Assembly: GCF_009295825.1 (NCBI RefSeq)
Contig: NZ_WHKF01000001.1
Location: forward strand, 1,143,088-1,207,087
Reading direction: 5' to 3'
From: Marinifilum sp. N1E240
GTDB lineage: Bacteria; Bacteroidota; Bacteroidia; Bacteroidales; Marinifilaceae
Length of the DNA: 64,000 nucleotides
How positions within the stretch are numbered: position 1 is the stretch's first letter; each line of letters opens with the position of its first letter. A program made the position numbers and the translations under genes. The notes beneath the pieces were generated by a model. It saw only the letters and a program-made list of their open reading frames with translations, searched no databases and was not told the DNA's origin. Shown in pieces: positions 19,025-28,039 of this stretch.

Positions 19025-19945
19025 GTGAAACTATCTAGCTTTTTAAGTCTTATTATATCTCTGGTATTTTTTGTGGGTTGCAACACAAATGCTAAACAAA
19101 ATAAGAATCGTGAGAATTTAACATCAAAAAATCAGTCTAAGACATATCTACCTAAATTGGTAACCGATCAATTGGCTAAGGAAGTTGAGGAACAATCGGG
19201 GATGGTGTATTATAATAATTTATTTTGGGTAAATAACGATAGCGATTGCCCTGCCGAATTGTATGCCTATGATTTATCTGGAAAGCTTAAAAAAACCATT
19301 AAAATTTTAAACGCTAAAAATATAGATTGGGAAGATCTTACCGATGATGAAGAATTTTTTTACATAGGAGATTTCGGAAACAATAATGGAATTCGAAAAG
19401 ATCTGAGAATTCTTAGAGTTGCTAAATCAGAGATAGGAGAAGGTGGGAAGGTTGAATTGAATGCAGACATCATTACTTTTGACTGGAAGGATCAAATTGA
19501 TTTTAAAAAAAGAAAACACGATCATGATTTCGATTGTGAAGCATTCTTTTCTTATGGAGATTCGCTTTATCTTTTCACAAAAAATTGGGCAAATTACAAG
19601 ACTAGAATGTATGTGATGAATAAGAAGTTAACGCATCATTCATTGCAGCCTAAAATGGAATTTGATATTGATTTTATGGTAACAGGAGCTGATATTAGTT
19701 CTGATGGTAAGAATCTTGCCTTGGTTGGATATAAGGATTACAAAACTTATATGTATTTGTTTTCGAATTATTCAGAATTAAATTTTGATCAAGGGAAACA
19801 GGTTCGCATAGATATGAGCCCTTTGGGAGGTGCACAAACTGAAGGTGTAGTATATGATGATGCGGATGCATTATTTATTAGTACTGAAGCGACTAAGCAA
19901 CCACAAGCCCTTTATAAAGTGGATTGGGAGCAATGGATGAATTGA
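19025..19945 (+). CDS. Lipoprotein of unknown function, probable beta-propeller
   Basis: This 306-residue protein begins at a GTG. Its leader MKLSSFLSLIISLVFFVGC ends in a lipobox with Cys19. The mature part contains repeated short segments resembling propeller blades (YYNNLFWVNNDSDCPAELYAYDL; DWEDLTDDEEFFYIGDFGNN; ISSDGKNLALVGYKDYKTY; TEGVVYDDADALFISTE). The Asp-rich stretch with GDFGNN is typical of a family of uncharacterised Bacteroidota lipoproteins. It follows the kinase by 83 bp and faces the 5'-nucleotidase gene convergently. Localisation to the outer envelope is inferred; I do not recognise a function. Confidence 0.75.
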   Translation: MKLSSFLSLIISLVFFVGCNTNAKQNKNRENLTSKNQSKTYLPKLVTDQLAKEVEEQSGMVYYNNLFWVNNDSDCPAELYAYDLSGKLKKTIKILNAKNIDWEDLTDDEEFFYIGDFGNNNGIRKDLRILRVAKSEIGEGGKVELNADIITFDWKDQIDFKKRKHDHDFDCEAFFSYGDSLYLFTKNWANYKTRMYVMNKKLTHHSLQPKMEFDIDFMVTGADISSDGKNLALVGYKDYKTYMYLFSNYSELNFDQGKQVRIDMSPLGGAQTEGVVYDDADALFISTEATKQPQALYKVDWEQWMN

Positions 19946-19965
19946 ACTCATTACTCCCTTAAAAT

Positions 19966-21408
19966 TTATTTCATTCTAAAATAGCGATCTGACTTAGGAT
20001 AATCTACTTGGCTGTTAATATTGGTGAGATATGAAATGATACTTTCAGCATCTGTTTGGCTTTGTTTTACGCCATTTTCAGGGAAAAAAGAATGATGGAC
20101 TGCTGCAATGTAATCGTTCATTCCAAGTGTAAGTATGGTATCATCCGGCAGAGTATTGCCTTGTAGATCTTTGATGATGACATCTTGATCTGCTTGACTG
20201 ATTTGAATTCCTGAATAATAAAATCCTGAACCAGAATTACGAAGAAATTTTTTGATATCAAAAACTGACATTTCATAGATTATGGTTCCATTATTAAAGG
20301 GGGAAATTTCATAAATTTCTCGTTTGGTGATATCTCCTTCATCAAGACTTGATCTTACACCTCCTGAATTCTGAAAGGAAAGATCAACATTCAATTGTAG
20401 TCGCAAAGCATCAGTGTAAAAACATCCAACCTGACTTCTACTGTGATATCTATTTGAGTAGCCAATTACATCAGTAAGGTAAGGTTCATCATTGTAATCA
20501 TCAATAATTGCTTTTATCTCAGAATCAAACTCGCTTTGTTTATTCAAATCAATCAATTCAAAACTAAGATCTGTAATTTTTTTATTTTGAAGAGTCAAGT
20601 GAATTTTACCTAAATAATTAAGATAGCCACCTGATTGAAATATTGGAATTCCATTGACTGTTCTGTTTACTTTTGCATGAGAATGACCACCAATTATTAG
20701 ATCAAAATAGGGAAACTTATTCGCAACTTGATTATCTCCAAGTACGTTGTCGTTTCCATTGTCTCCCAAATGGCTTAAGCAGATGTATAAATCCGATTCT
20801 TCTTCAGTTTTTATATTTGAATAAAGAGAAATAATATCTTCCGGTCTGTTGAAAGAAATATCCTGAACTCTCCAGGGATGTGTAGAAGGAATGGTTGCAT
20901 CCTCTTTTCCATTGGTCTCAACCAAGCCTAAAAATGTTACTTTAATATTGTCTTTTGTAATACTTACATATTCTAATGGATCTGGCAATATACTTCCATC
21001 TGTATCTACATTTGCACAAATCCAGTCGAAGTTTGATTGTTCCATTCTATCCTTCAAATTCTCTAAGCCATAATCAAATTCATGATTTCCTAAAGTGGCT
21101 ACATCAAATTTTATTTTGTTCATCAAATCGATTAATGGATAACCTTTTTGAGGGTGATTGTCAACGGTAGGATTTCCCGAAAACAGATCTCCTGAGCTTA
21201 CAACTATTACTTCATTTTTAATTCGTTGGTCATCTACTATGTATTTCACTTTCGAAAAATTATCTATCTGGGCATGTACATCATTAACACAGAAAATTGT
21301 AAGTGTTTTTACAGTATCATCAATAGGAGGAGCTTTTTCATCTTTACTATCTGAACATGATGCAAAAATGAGCAGGGCAATTAAAAAGTAGAATAAATTA
21401 TTTTTCAT
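19966..21408 (-). CDS. 5'-nucleotidase/UshA-like metallophosphatase lipoprotein
   Basis: This 480-residue exported phosphatase has a lipobox leader (MKNNLFYFLIALLIFASC, Cys18). The N-terminal calcineurin-like domain shows the full metal-site series: FCVNDVHAQ, SSGDLFSG, LGNHEFDYG, and GGHSHAKVN near residue 250. The C-terminal 5'-nucleotidase domain, from about 310, carries the substrate-binding signature LSFQNSGGVRSSL and SPFNNGTI. It probably dephosphorylates extracellular nucleotides for purine and phosphate scavenging. It is convergent with the preceding lipoprotein gene and divergent from queE. Confidence 0.9.
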   Translation of the reverse strand: MKNNLFYFLIALLIFASCSDSKDEKAPPIDDTVKTLTIFCVNDVHAQIDNFSKVKYIVDDQRIKNEVIVVSSGDLFSGNPTVDNHPQKGYPLIDLMNKIKFDVATLGNHEFDYGLENLKDRMEQSNFDWICANVDTDGSILPDPLEYVSITKDNIKVTFLGLVETNGKEDATIPSTHPWRVQDISFNRPEDIISLYSNIKTEEESDLYICLSHLGDNGNDNVLGDNQVANKFPYFDLIIGGHSHAKVNRTVNGIPIFQSGGYLNYLGKIHLTLQNKKITDLSFELIDLNKQSEFDSEIKAIIDDYNDEPYLTDVIGYSNRYHSRSQVGCFYTDALRLQLNVDLSFQNSGGVRSSLDEGDITKREIYEISPFNNGTIIYEMSVFDIKKFLRNSGSGFYYSGIQISQADQDVIIKDLQGNTLPDDTILTLGMNDYIAAVHHSFFPENGVKQSQTDAESIISYLTNINSQVDYPKSDRYFRMK

Positions 21409-21434
21409 AGTTGTGATTTGATTTATTGTAAAGA

Positions 21435-21442
21435 CAAATGTA
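21435..21442 (-). promoter_or_regulatory. Bacteroidota -7 element for the 5'-nucleotidase gene
   Basis: The minus strand reads TACATTTG, an exact TAnnTTTG match, 26 bp upstream of the ATG at 21408. No -33 TTG is seen. Confidence 0.4.
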
Positions 21443-21549
21443 TTTAATTTTTGAGAGTAATATTAATATTTCGTTCGATAGAGTCCTGTAAAGTGTTTCA
21501 TGTTTCTTCTGTTGAAGTAGAATCAATTTAAATAATCTTGCTCTTTGAT

Positions 21550-21579
21550 TTTGAAATCCTTAAAAAGCGTGTAATTTTG
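21550..21579 (+). promoter_or_regulatory. Bacteroidota -33/-7 promoter of queE
   Basis: TTTG at 21550-21553 and TAATTTTG at 21572-21579, separated by 18 bp, match the Bacteroidota housekeeping promoter pattern. Transcription should begin about 50 bp before the TTG start of queE. Confidence 0.6.
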
Positions 21580-21637
21580 CAGTCCGTTTACTGAACAACC
21601 AAAATATTCGGATTGTATTACTGTAAATAAGAGAGAT

Positions 21638-22273
21638 TTGAAAGATAAGTACAAAGAAATATTTGATAAAGGAACAGATTTACCTCTGGTTGAGGATTTC
21701 TATACCATACAGGGCGAGGGATATCATACGGGAAAACCAGCCTATTTTATTCGTATTGGTGGGTGTGATATCGGTTGCAGATGGTGCGATAGTAAGATAT
21801 CGTGGAATCCATCTGAGCATCGATTAATTTCTGTTGAGGAGGTAGTAAGAAAAGCGGTTGAGTCGCCAGCTAAATCGGTTGTTGTTACTGGTGGAGAACC
21901 ATCACTGTATAATTTGGAACCCCTTTGTACTGAATTAAAGAAGCATAATATTGAAAATTTTCTGGAAACTTCTGGAGCTTACGAAATTAGTGGGCAATGG
22001 GATTGGATTTGTTTATCGCCTAAACGAAATAAACTTCCTGTGCCATCTTCTTACAAAAAAGCAAATGAGCTAAAAGTGATCATTTATGATTTGGAGAAAG
22101 ATTTTGAATGGGCGGAGGAGTTATCTAAAAACGTTAGTGATGATTGTTTGCTATATTTACAGTCGGAATGGAGTCAATATGTGCACAATGTAAAACCAAT
22201 TGTGGAGTATGTAAAGAACAATCCAAAGTGGAATATATCATTGCAATCACATAAGTTTATGAGAATTCCATAA
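21638..22273 (+). CDS. queE: 7-carboxy-7-deazaguanine synthase QueE
   Basis: This 211-residue radical SAM enzyme converts 6-carboxytetrahydropterin to 7-carboxy-7-deazaguanine in queuosine/deazapurine synthesis. The substrate motif FYTIQGEGYHTGKP is followed by the iron-sulfur cluster cysteines Cys43, Cys47 and Cys50 in GGCDIGCRWCDSK, with the QueE-type CxxxCxxC spacing and no long cluster-loop insertion. VVTGGEPSLYN is the SAM-binding GGE motif. The start is a TTG: there is no ATG in this frame before the conserved core, and the promoter lies about 60 bp upstream. It is monocistronic, and other que genes are not in the window. Confidence 0.93.
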   Translation: MKDKYKEIFDKGTDLPLVEDFYTIQGEGYHTGKPAYFIRIGGCDIGCRWCDSKISWNPSEHRLISVEEVVRKAVESPAKSVVVTGGEPSLYNLEPLCTELKKHNIENFLETSGAYEISGQWDWICLSPKRNKLPVPSSYKKANELKVIIYDLEKDFEWAEELSKNVSDDCLLYLQSEWSQYVHNVKPIVEYVKNNPKWNISLQSHKFMRIP

Positions 22274-22299
22274 GAGAAAGATATAATATCATATATGGT

Positions 22300-22336
22300 A
22301 GAAAGGGCATTCAAATTTTTGAATGCCCTTTCTTTG
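22300..22336. terminator. Strong, probably bidirectional terminator
   Basis: The ~15-bp perfect stem AGAAAGGGCATTCAAA / TTGAATGCCCTTTCT lies between convergent queE and the porin-like gene, with a T-rich tail on the plus strand. Confidence 0.85.
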
Positions 22337-22372
22337 CCCTAAACTAATAAGCTAAAGTATAAACTATTGCGA

Positions 22373-23116
22373 TTAAAATGTAACTCCAAATACAAGGAAT
22401 AAGTTTTCTGCCATTGGGTTAGCAACAACAGAAGCTGAAAGAGGAAGAGAGAATTTTTCAGTAATGCTCACTACTTTTGAGGCAGTAAAACCTAGATTTA
22501 CAAAACCTGAAGTGTCACCATAAAAGCCAGACTCACCTTTATCCTCATCAGCATCAATTGGTGTAAAGCCTGCAAATAAATCAATATCAACTTTTTTGTA
22601 CGAGAAGCTATGTCCAAGCTCTATATATAAAGAATACTGCTGATCTCCGTTTGCATCTTGATCGGCTCCCAAAAAGTTCATTGCTGCCATTATGCTGATA
22701 GGGAATCCATCTGTTCCATTAAAAGCTAATGTTCCTTCAAGAATATGACCAGTGGATTCCTTCTTATAGTCAAAATAGCTATTGTTTACTGCTATGTCGT
22801 CTGTGGGAAAAAAGTAGTCGGTTAATGTTGCTGTGAATAAATCATCGGCAAAAGTGTATGATACATATATATCTGCTTCGGCTCCATCCTTGTCACCATT
22901 TTGTGCATACGACCCCCAGACCCCGATTGCAAATCCACCTTTGCTGTACTCAACAGCAGGTTGAATTACTGGTCCGGTTGAAAATTGTGTCCCTCTCCAG
23001 ATGTATCTGCTCATTAAATCAGCTCCGAAAGAGAGTTCGCCTTCCTGTGCAGATGATGTTCCTATCAGCATTATCATACCGATTAACAATGTGATAAATT
23101 TTCGTGCTTTCAACAT
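22373..23116 (-). CDS. TorF-family putative outer-membrane porin
   Basis: This 247-residue outer-membrane beta-barrel protein starts at the ATG at 23116 (MLKARKFITLLIGMIMLIGTSSAQ), which gives a clean signal peptide. An in-frame ATG 48 bp upstream would add a non-signal extension, so I reject it. The mature start GELSFGADLMSRYIWRGTQFSTGPVIQPAVEY is characteristic of the TIGR02001/TorF family, and alternating amphipathic strands end with the terminal Phe (FLVFGVTF) expected for barrel insertion. Its substrate is unknown. It stands alone between two intergenic regions. Confidence 0.85.
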   Translation of the reverse strand: MLKARKFITLLIGMIMLIGTSSAQEGELSFGADLMSRYIWRGTQFSTGPVIQPAVEYSKGGFAIGVWGSYAQNGDKDGAEADIYVSYTFADDLFTATLTDYFFPTDDIAVNNSYFDYKKESTGHILEGTLAFNGTDGFPISIMAAMNFLGADQDANGDQQYSLYIELGHSFSYKKVDIDLFAGFTPIDADEDKGESGFYGDTSGFVNLGFTASKVVSITEKFSLPLSASVVANPMAENLFLVFGVTF

Positions 23117-23577
23117 AGTAATAGATTTTAGGATTAATAAAAAAGGTAAATAGTTATATCTCAAAATTGTGGTTTTGTAATTTTTTCAGATAAAAACAAA
23201 TCCCACCCCCTCGAAAGAGGGGGTAGGAGCTTGTAAGAATCAACTAATTTTTATCTTAACCCATGCATCTTAGGGGTTTTATTTTCAAAAGTATTAAAAT
23301 ATTTAATCCAATCACTATTTTTACAGGGGCATTTCACTAAAAAGTGTATATTTTTTTGCGCAAAGGTTTTAAAAGAAGGGGTGTTGCGTTAAAAAATGTC
23401 TTTTTGAATAATTGTTATTGCTTAAAGTGTAGACAGGGTGAGTTTTTGCAACTTAATTTATGATTGTAGTTTTTTGTATTGAATATAAATTGTGATATTT
23501 TCTAATGAAATCATATTTGTTGCCTGAAAAAATATCGATCTTCGTATAACAAAATTAAAAATCAATAAATAAAAACT
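23117..23577. other. Divergent intergenic region with GNRA-type hairpin
   Basis: This 461-bp spacer separates the divergent porin and rubrerythrin genes. It contains a strong hairpin at 23202-23227 and is otherwise AT-rich with no coding frame. The rubrerythrin promoter must lie near its right end, but no clean TAnnTTTG box is seen. Confidence 0.45.
23202..23227 (-). other. Stable GC-rich hairpin upstream of the porin gene
   Basis: ACCCCCTC and GAGGGGGT form an 8-bp stem around a GAAA (plus strand) tetraloop. Read on the minus strand it is followed by TTTGTTTTT, so it could terminate or attenuate transcripts entering the porin gene from upstream. It resembles in composition, but does not match, the hairpin repeats at 31.6-36.7 kb. 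Confidence 0.5.
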
Positions 23578-24156
23578 ATGGACAAGAGTTTAAAAGGGAC
23601 CGAAACAGAAAAGAATCTTTTAAAGGCATTTGCTGGTGAATCTCAAGCTCGAAGTAGATATACTTATTTTGCAAAGCAAGCTAAGAAGGAAGGTTATGAG
23701 CAAATTGCTGCTATTTTTATGGAAACTGCAGAGCAGGAAATGCAGCATGCAAAACGTTTTTTTAAGTTTTTAGAAGGTGGTGATGTGGAAATTACAGCTG
23801 CTTTTCCAGCTGGTTCTATTGGAACAACTGCCGAAAATTTAAAAGCTGCAGCTTGTGGTGAAAACGAAGAGTACACCGAATTGTATCCAGAGTTTGCAAA
23901 AATTGCAGCAGAGGAAGGTTTCAAAAAAGTAGCTTCTGCATTTAAGTTAATTTCTAAGGTTGAAGAAATGCACGAGCAAAGATACCTGAAACTTTTGGCA
24001 AATCTTGAGGCAGAAAAGGTATTTGAATCTGAAGAAAAAGAGGAATGGTATTGCCGAAATTGCGGATATGTTCATGAAGGAACAAAGGCACCTAATATGT
24101 GTCCTGCTTGTGAGCATCCTCAATCCTATTTTGAGAAAAAAGCGAAGAACTACTAG
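23578..24156 (+). CDS. Rubrerythrin
   Basis: This 192-residue non-haem iron protein detoxifies peroxide in anaerobes and microaerophiles. The N-terminal ferritin-like four-helix domain carries the diiron ligands, visible as GESQARSRYTYFA, ETAEQEMQHAKRFF, and EEGFKKVASAF...EEMHEQRYLKLL. The C-terminal rubredoxin-like domain has WYCRNCGYVHEG and CPACEHP, giving the two CxxC pairs for the FeS4 site. Length is typical of classical rubrerythrins. It is monocistronic with its own terminator and implies exposure to oxidative stress under low-oxygen growth. Confidence 0.96.
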   Translation: MDKSLKGTETEKNLLKAFAGESQARSRYTYFAKQAKKEGYEQIAAIFMETAEQEMQHAKRFFKFLEGGDVEITAAFPAGSIGTTAENLKAAACGENEEYTELYPEFAKIAAEEGFKKVASAFKLISKVEEMHEQRYLKLLANLEAEKVFESEEKEEWYCRNCGYVHEGTKAPNMCPACEHPQSYFEKKAKNY

Positions 24157-24175
24157 TAGTTTACATCCTATATTA

Positions 24176-24208
24176 AAAAGAGCCTCTGATTTCAGAAGCT
24201 CTTTTTTT
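24176..24208. terminator. Terminator between rubrerythrin and trmD
   Basis: The stem AAAGAGC / GCTCTTT with an inner TCTGA / TCAGA stem is followed by a T-run. It lies between two convergent genes and could serve both. Confidence 0.8.
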
Positions 24209-24211
24209 ATT

Positions 24212-24889
24212 TTACTCGTCCAGCAAGTCTGGACGTAATCTTTTTGTGCGCTGATAAGCTTGATCTTCTTGCCATTTTTCAATCTTTTTATGATCTCCGG
24301 AAAGTAGAATGTCCGGAACTTTCCATCCTCTGAATTCTGCAGGTCTGGTATAGATTGGCGGCGAAAGTAAATTATCCTGAAAAGAATCAGTTAAGGCTGA
24401 AGTTTCATCATTCATAGCGCCAGGAATTAAACGCACTACACTATCGGTTATAATCGCAGCAGCAAGCTCTCCACCAGTTAAAACAAAATCACCTATTGAG
24501 ATTTCCTTACTGATAAAATGATCTCTGATGCGTTGATCTATGCCTTTGTAGTGTCCGCAAAGAATCATGATATTTTCTTTTAAAGACAATGTATTTGCTG
24601 TTTTTTGATCGTATTGATCGCCATCGGGAGTGGTGAAAATGATTTCATCATATTTTCTTTGATCCGTTAAGTGTTCAATAGCTTTAACAACAGGCTCCAG
24701 ACGCATTACCATGCCGGCACCACCACTAAATGCGTAGTCGTCTACTTTATTGTGCTTGTCTTCCGAGAAATCACGAATATTGTGTATGTGAATTTCAACA
24801 ACACCCTTGTCTTTTGCTCTTTGTATTATGGAATGGTTCAACGGACTTTCCAATAGTTCAGGAACCACTGTTAATATATCAATTCTCAT
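24212..24889 (-). CDS. trmD: tRNA (guanine-N1-)-methyltransferase TrmD
   Basis: This 225-residue SPOUT-class enzyme methylates G37 of tRNAs that read CNN codons, preventing +1 frameshifts. Hallmarks are [11 protein letters not shown] at the N-terminus, [16 protein letters not shown], the trefoil-knot SAM site [24 protein letters not shown] and the C-terminal PPIYTRP with [12 protein letters not shown]. The frame is open to 25060, but the family start MRIDIL at 24889, only ~17 bp downstream of a good promoter box, is clearly correct. It is not in the usual rimM-trmD-rplS operon here. Confidence 0.96.
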   Translation of the reverse strand: MRIDILTVVPELLESPLNHSIIQRAKDKGVVEIHIHNIRDFSEDKHNKVDDYAFSGGAGMVMRLEPVVKAIEHLTDQRKYDEIIFTTPDGDQYDQKTANTLSLKENIMILCGHYKGIDQRIRDHFISKEISIGDFVLTGGELAAAIITDSVVRLIPGAMNDETSALTDSFQDNLLSPPIYTRPAEFRGWKVPDILLSGDHKKIEKWQEDQAYQRTKRLRPDLLDE

Positions 24890-24905
24890 TTTTTCAAATT
24901 TTGTG

Positions 24906-24936
24906 TAAAAGTATACATCACATACTTCTGTTGCAA
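24906..24936 (-). promoter_or_regulatory. Bacteroidota promoter of trmD
   Basis: On the minus strand a TTG (24936-24934) and TACTTTTA (24913-24906, one mismatch to TAnnTTTG) are separated by 20 bp. The box ends 16 bp before the trmD ATG, giving a very short leader and supporting that start. Confidence 0.5.
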
Positions 24937-25142
24937 GTAATTTAAAATTGAGAGTGAGAAATGTGTTCATGATGACAAAATGACATTGAAAAACGCAAGA
25001 AAATAGACAATGTGGCATTGATGATGTATCTTTTGATGACGAAAGTGAAGTGAAAAGCAAACGGCACAGACATTGAAAGATGTTGATCGAAAATAATTAG
25101 ATAATGATCGGAATCCGGAACCGAATAGTAAATAAATTTAAA

Positions 25143-25148
25143 AAGGAG
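25143..25148 (+). promoter_or_regulatory. Unusually strong Shine-Dalgarno site for Hsp20
   Basis: AAGGAG lies 9 bp before the ATG. Such strong sites are rare in Bacteroidota and in this window, and fit a gene that needs fast, high expression under stress. Confidence 0.6.
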
Positions 25149-25157
25149 ATTTAAGTT

Positions 25158-25595
25158 ATGACAGTTTTAAGATATTCGAAAAGACCAAGTGATTTTTTTA
25201 CAAATCAGTTAATGAATCAATTGTTTAGAGAAACACAAGATAGTTTTAGAAATGTAGCAGAAAGAGAGAGTAGCTTTCGACCTGGTACAAATGTAATGGA
25301 AGAAGAGGATTACTATTTAATTGAAATGGCGATACCTGGATTCTCTAAAGAGGAGGTCAGCGTAAAAGTAGAAGAGGGTTATATAAAGATTTCGGGACAG
25401 AAAGAAACGGGTAAGACTGATAAGAAATACCTTAGAAAGGAATTTGGTTTTAGCAAGTTGGAACGCAGTTTTAAACTTTCAGATATGGTAAATCAGAAAA
25501 ATATTTCGGCCGAAGTAAAAGATGGAATATTGAACGTAATTCTTCCGAAAATTAAGAAAGAGGAACAGGCAGTTCAAAATATAGAGATTAAATAA
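25158..25595 (+). CDS. Small heat-shock protein, Hsp20/alpha-crystallin family
   Basis: This 145-residue ATP-independent chaperone holds unfolding proteins for later refolding. The alpha-crystallin domain spans about residues 45-135, with YYLIEMAIPGFSKEEVSVKVEEGYIKISG and the conserved A/DGxL motif as VKDGILNVILPK, followed by a short C-terminal tail. The variable N-terminal arm has DSFRNVAERESSFRP. Length is normal. It has a strong ribosome-binding site and its own terminator, so it is probably a single-gene stress-induced unit. Confidence 0.94.
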   Translation: MTVLRYSKRPSDFFTNQLMNQLFRETQDSFRNVAERESSFRPGTNVMEEEDYYLIEMAIPGFSKEEVSVKVEEGYIKISGQKETGKTDKKYLRKEFGFSKLERSFKLSDMVNQKNISAEVKDGILNVILPKIKKEEQAVQNIEIK

Positions 25596-25691
25596 TTCGT
25601 TTAAAGTGGTTTAATCCAAATAAGGCTTATGAGCAGATGAAAAACCGAATAATCGGTAATATTTGGCCTAGTTAATTAGTTTGTTTTAGTT

Positions 25692-25727
25692 AAGAGGTTC
25701 ATGCAAAGCGTGAACCTCTTTATTTTA
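25692..25727 (+). terminator. Rho-independent terminator after Hsp20
   Basis: The stem AGAGGTTCA / TGAACCTCT, extended by inner TGC / GCG pairing, is followed by TTTATTTTA about 100 bp after the stop. Confidence 0.82.
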
Positions 25728-25869
25728 GGGGAAAAGAAAAAAGCTGAAAATCTTTGAGGATTAGGACATAATTAGTTAAATTCGTAAGTGGATGCCTTTA
25801 GAATTCCTTGAAACTGTATTGTTAACGCGGGTTTTCGTTCGGTCGAAAATCTAATCTAACTCAAATTGC

Positions 25870-27837
25870 ATGAAAGATCTGTCAAACCCCTCACATGAGA
25901 ATGAATTAAATGAAAATTTAGAAGAGAAAGATAAGACTGCTGAGTCTCATGAGACCAAAAATGTAGAAGAAAAATCAATTGAAAGTACAGAATCATCTCC
26001 AAAAGCTGAGATTGAAAAAGTAGAAGAAATCAATCAGCCTGAAAAGGAGGAAGTTTTGGTGAATTCTGCAGCAGATGCTCTTGTGGAAAATGAAGAGAAA
26101 GACTCTGACCTACAAAAGGAACCGGATTACACTCTTATGGAGAAATCGGAACTAAGAGACAGATTAATTTTCTTGTTAGAGAATGATTCACTCGAAGGAG
26201 TGAAAGAAAAAATTGCTTCTATTAAATTGAATTTCTTTAAGAAACACAATGAAGAAGTTGCCGCGACTAAAAAGAAATTTTTAGATGATGGTGGCAAAGA
26301 AGATGAATTCGATTTTGGCAAGGATGAAGTTGAAGTACAGGTTAAAGAATTGTTTAGAAAATACAAGGAGAAAAAATCAGAAGTTAGCCGAAATTTAGAA
26401 CACGAGAAAGAGGAAAACTTAAAGAAGAAATACCAGATTATTGAGGATATTAAAGATTTGGTGAATAGAAAAGAGGCTTTTGATAAAACCTTTCATGAAT
26501 TTAGAGAACTACAAAAGAAATGGCACGAAACAGGAATGGTACCACAACAGGCATTAAAAAATCTGTGGGACAATTACCATCATCATGTAGAAAATTTCTA
26601 TGATTATATCAAAATTAATAAAGAATTGCGTGATCTTGATTTGAAGAAAAATATGACTTCAAAAATTAGATTGTGTGAAGAAGCAGAGAAGTTATTAAAT
26701 GAAACATCAGCAGTGAAAGCTTTTAATACACTTCAGAAATATCACGAACAGTGGAGAGAAATTGGGCCTGTACCTCGCGATGAGAAGGAGAATTTATGGG
26801 CTCGATTTAAAGAATCGACAACCATTATTAATAAAAAGCATCAAGAATTTTATGAAGGTTTAAAATCGGAACAGAAAGTTAATTTAGAGAAGAAGGCGGT
26901 TCTTTGCGAGAAGGCTGAAGAAATTGCCAATCGAAAGATTGATTCGCATAAAGATTGGAATGCTACTTCCAAAGAGATAATAGATCTGCAAAAAGAATGG
27001 AGAACTATTGGTTTTGCACCAAAGAAAGACAATAATAGAATTTATCAGAGATTTCGTGCAGCTTGTGATTTGTATTTCGATAGAAAAAGAGAATTCTATT
27101 TGGTGTTGAAAGAAAAGTTAAATGAAAATTTGGTTAAGAAACAAGAACTTTGCAAAACGGCAGAAAGCTTGCAGGATAGTGATGATTGGAAAGTAACAAC
27201 CGATAGGCTGATTACCATTCAGAAACAGTGGAAAACAATTGGTCCTGTGCCAAGAAAAGTTTCAGAAGATCTTTGGGTAAGATTCAGAGCCGCTTGCGAT
27301 AAATTTTTCAATAACAAATCAGAGCATTTCGAGAATGCGGATTCAGGACAGGTTGAGAATTTGAAATTAAAGGAAGCTTTGATTGAGAAGGTAACTGCCT
27401 GTGAATTATCTGAAGACAATGATGAAAATTTAGAATTGTTGAGGCAGTTTCAGAAAGAGTGGTCTCAGATTGGTCATGTCCCTTATAAGAAAAAGGATCG
27501 CGTTCAGGAAGCATTCCGTAAAGCAGTTAATGGCTTGTACGATAAAATGAACATGGATAGTGAGAATATGGAGGTTCAGAAATTTAAGTCCAAGATTGAT
27601 AATTTACTTGGTATGAGTAATTCTGAAGATAAGATCATTTTCGAACGCAATAAGATTGTAAATAAAATCAGACAGATGGAAAGCGATATTGCTCTTTGGG
27701 AAAACAATGTAGGCTTTTTCTCATCTTCGCCAAACTCTAGTGTTGTAGCTGAAATAAAAGAGAAAATAGAGAAAGGAAAACAAAATCTTAACATCCTGAA
27801 TCAGAAATTGAAAGTGATTGATGGTTTGGTTTCCTAG
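25870..27837 (+). CDS. DUF349 repeat protein
   Basis: This 655-residue, highly charged and mostly helical protein has an acidic low-complexity N-terminus (residues 1-105). At least five DUF349 repeats of about 70 residues follow, each marked by a W..IG.VP(R/K)...LW.RF core: WHETGMVPQQALKNLWDNY, WREIGPVPRDEKENLWARF, WRTIGFAPKKDNNRIYQRF, WKTIGPVPRKVSEDLWVRF and WSQIGHVPYKKKDRVQEAF. A C-terminal coiled coil follows. DUF349 proteins are conserved in Bacteroidota but lack a settled function. It is a single gene with its own terminator, probably cytoplasmic. Confidence 0.9.
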   Translation: MKDLSNPSHENELNENLEEKDKTAESHETKNVEEKSIESTESSPKAEIEKVEEINQPEKEEVLVNSAADALVENEEKDSDLQKEPDYTLMEKSELRDRLIFLLENDSLEGVKEKIASIKLNFFKKHNEEVAATKKKFLDDGGKEDEFDFGKDEVEVQVKELFRKYKEKKSEVSRNLEHEKEENLKKKYQIIEDIKDLVNRKEAFDKTFHEFRELQKKWHETGMVPQQALKNLWDNYHHHVENFYDYIKINKELRDLDLKKNMTSKIRLCEEAEKLLNETSAVKAFNTLQKYHEQWREIGPVPRDEKENLWARFKESTTIINKKHQEFYEGLKSEQKVNLEKKAVLCEKAEEIANRKIDSHKDWNATSKEIIDLQKEWRTIGFAPKKDNNRIYQRFRAACDLYFDRKREFYLVLKEKLNENLVKKQELCKTAESLQDSDDWKVTTDRLITIQKQWKTIGPVPRKVSEDLWVRFRAACDKFFNNKSEHFENADSGQVENLKLKEALIEKVTACELSEDNDENLELLRQFQKEWSQIGHVPYKKKDRVQEAFRKAVNGLYDKMNMDSENMEVQKFKSKIDNLLGMSNSEDKIIFERNKIVNKIRQMESDIALWENNVGFFSSSPNSSVVAEIKEKIEKGKQNLNILNQKLKVIDGLVS

Positions 27838-27860
27838 ATCAAATAGAATAATTACAAAGA

Positions 27861-27892
27861 AAACATTCTCACGAAATTGGGAATGTTTTTTT
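27861..27892 (+). terminator. Rho-independent terminator after DUF349 gene
   Basis: AAACATTCTC pairs with GGGAATGTTT, followed by a long T-run, 24 bp after the stop codon. Confidence 0.8.
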
Positions 27893-27998
27893 GTTGTGAT
27901 AGGTAGAGCGACAAGATTTTCAGTCTTTGCAAAATAAAATAATCATGCATTCATGGTCTGAAACATGGAAATTGTTTCTTAAAAAACTATAAAATGAC

Positions 27999-28006
27999 TA
28001 CTTTTG
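27999..28006 (+). promoter_or_regulatory. -7 promoter element of pyrG
   Basis: TACTTTTG matches TAnnTTTG exactly and lies 33 bp before the pyrG start. A TTG at 27972-27974 is 24 bp upstream of it, slightly long for a -33 box. Confidence 0.45.
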
Positions 28007-28039
28007 CAGCTTTATTAATCCAGTAAAACGTATAGAATA

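Noticed and set aside
24890-25060. 57-residue N-terminal extension of TrmD
   Set aside because: TrmD proteins begin at MRIDIL; a promoter box lies within the extension.
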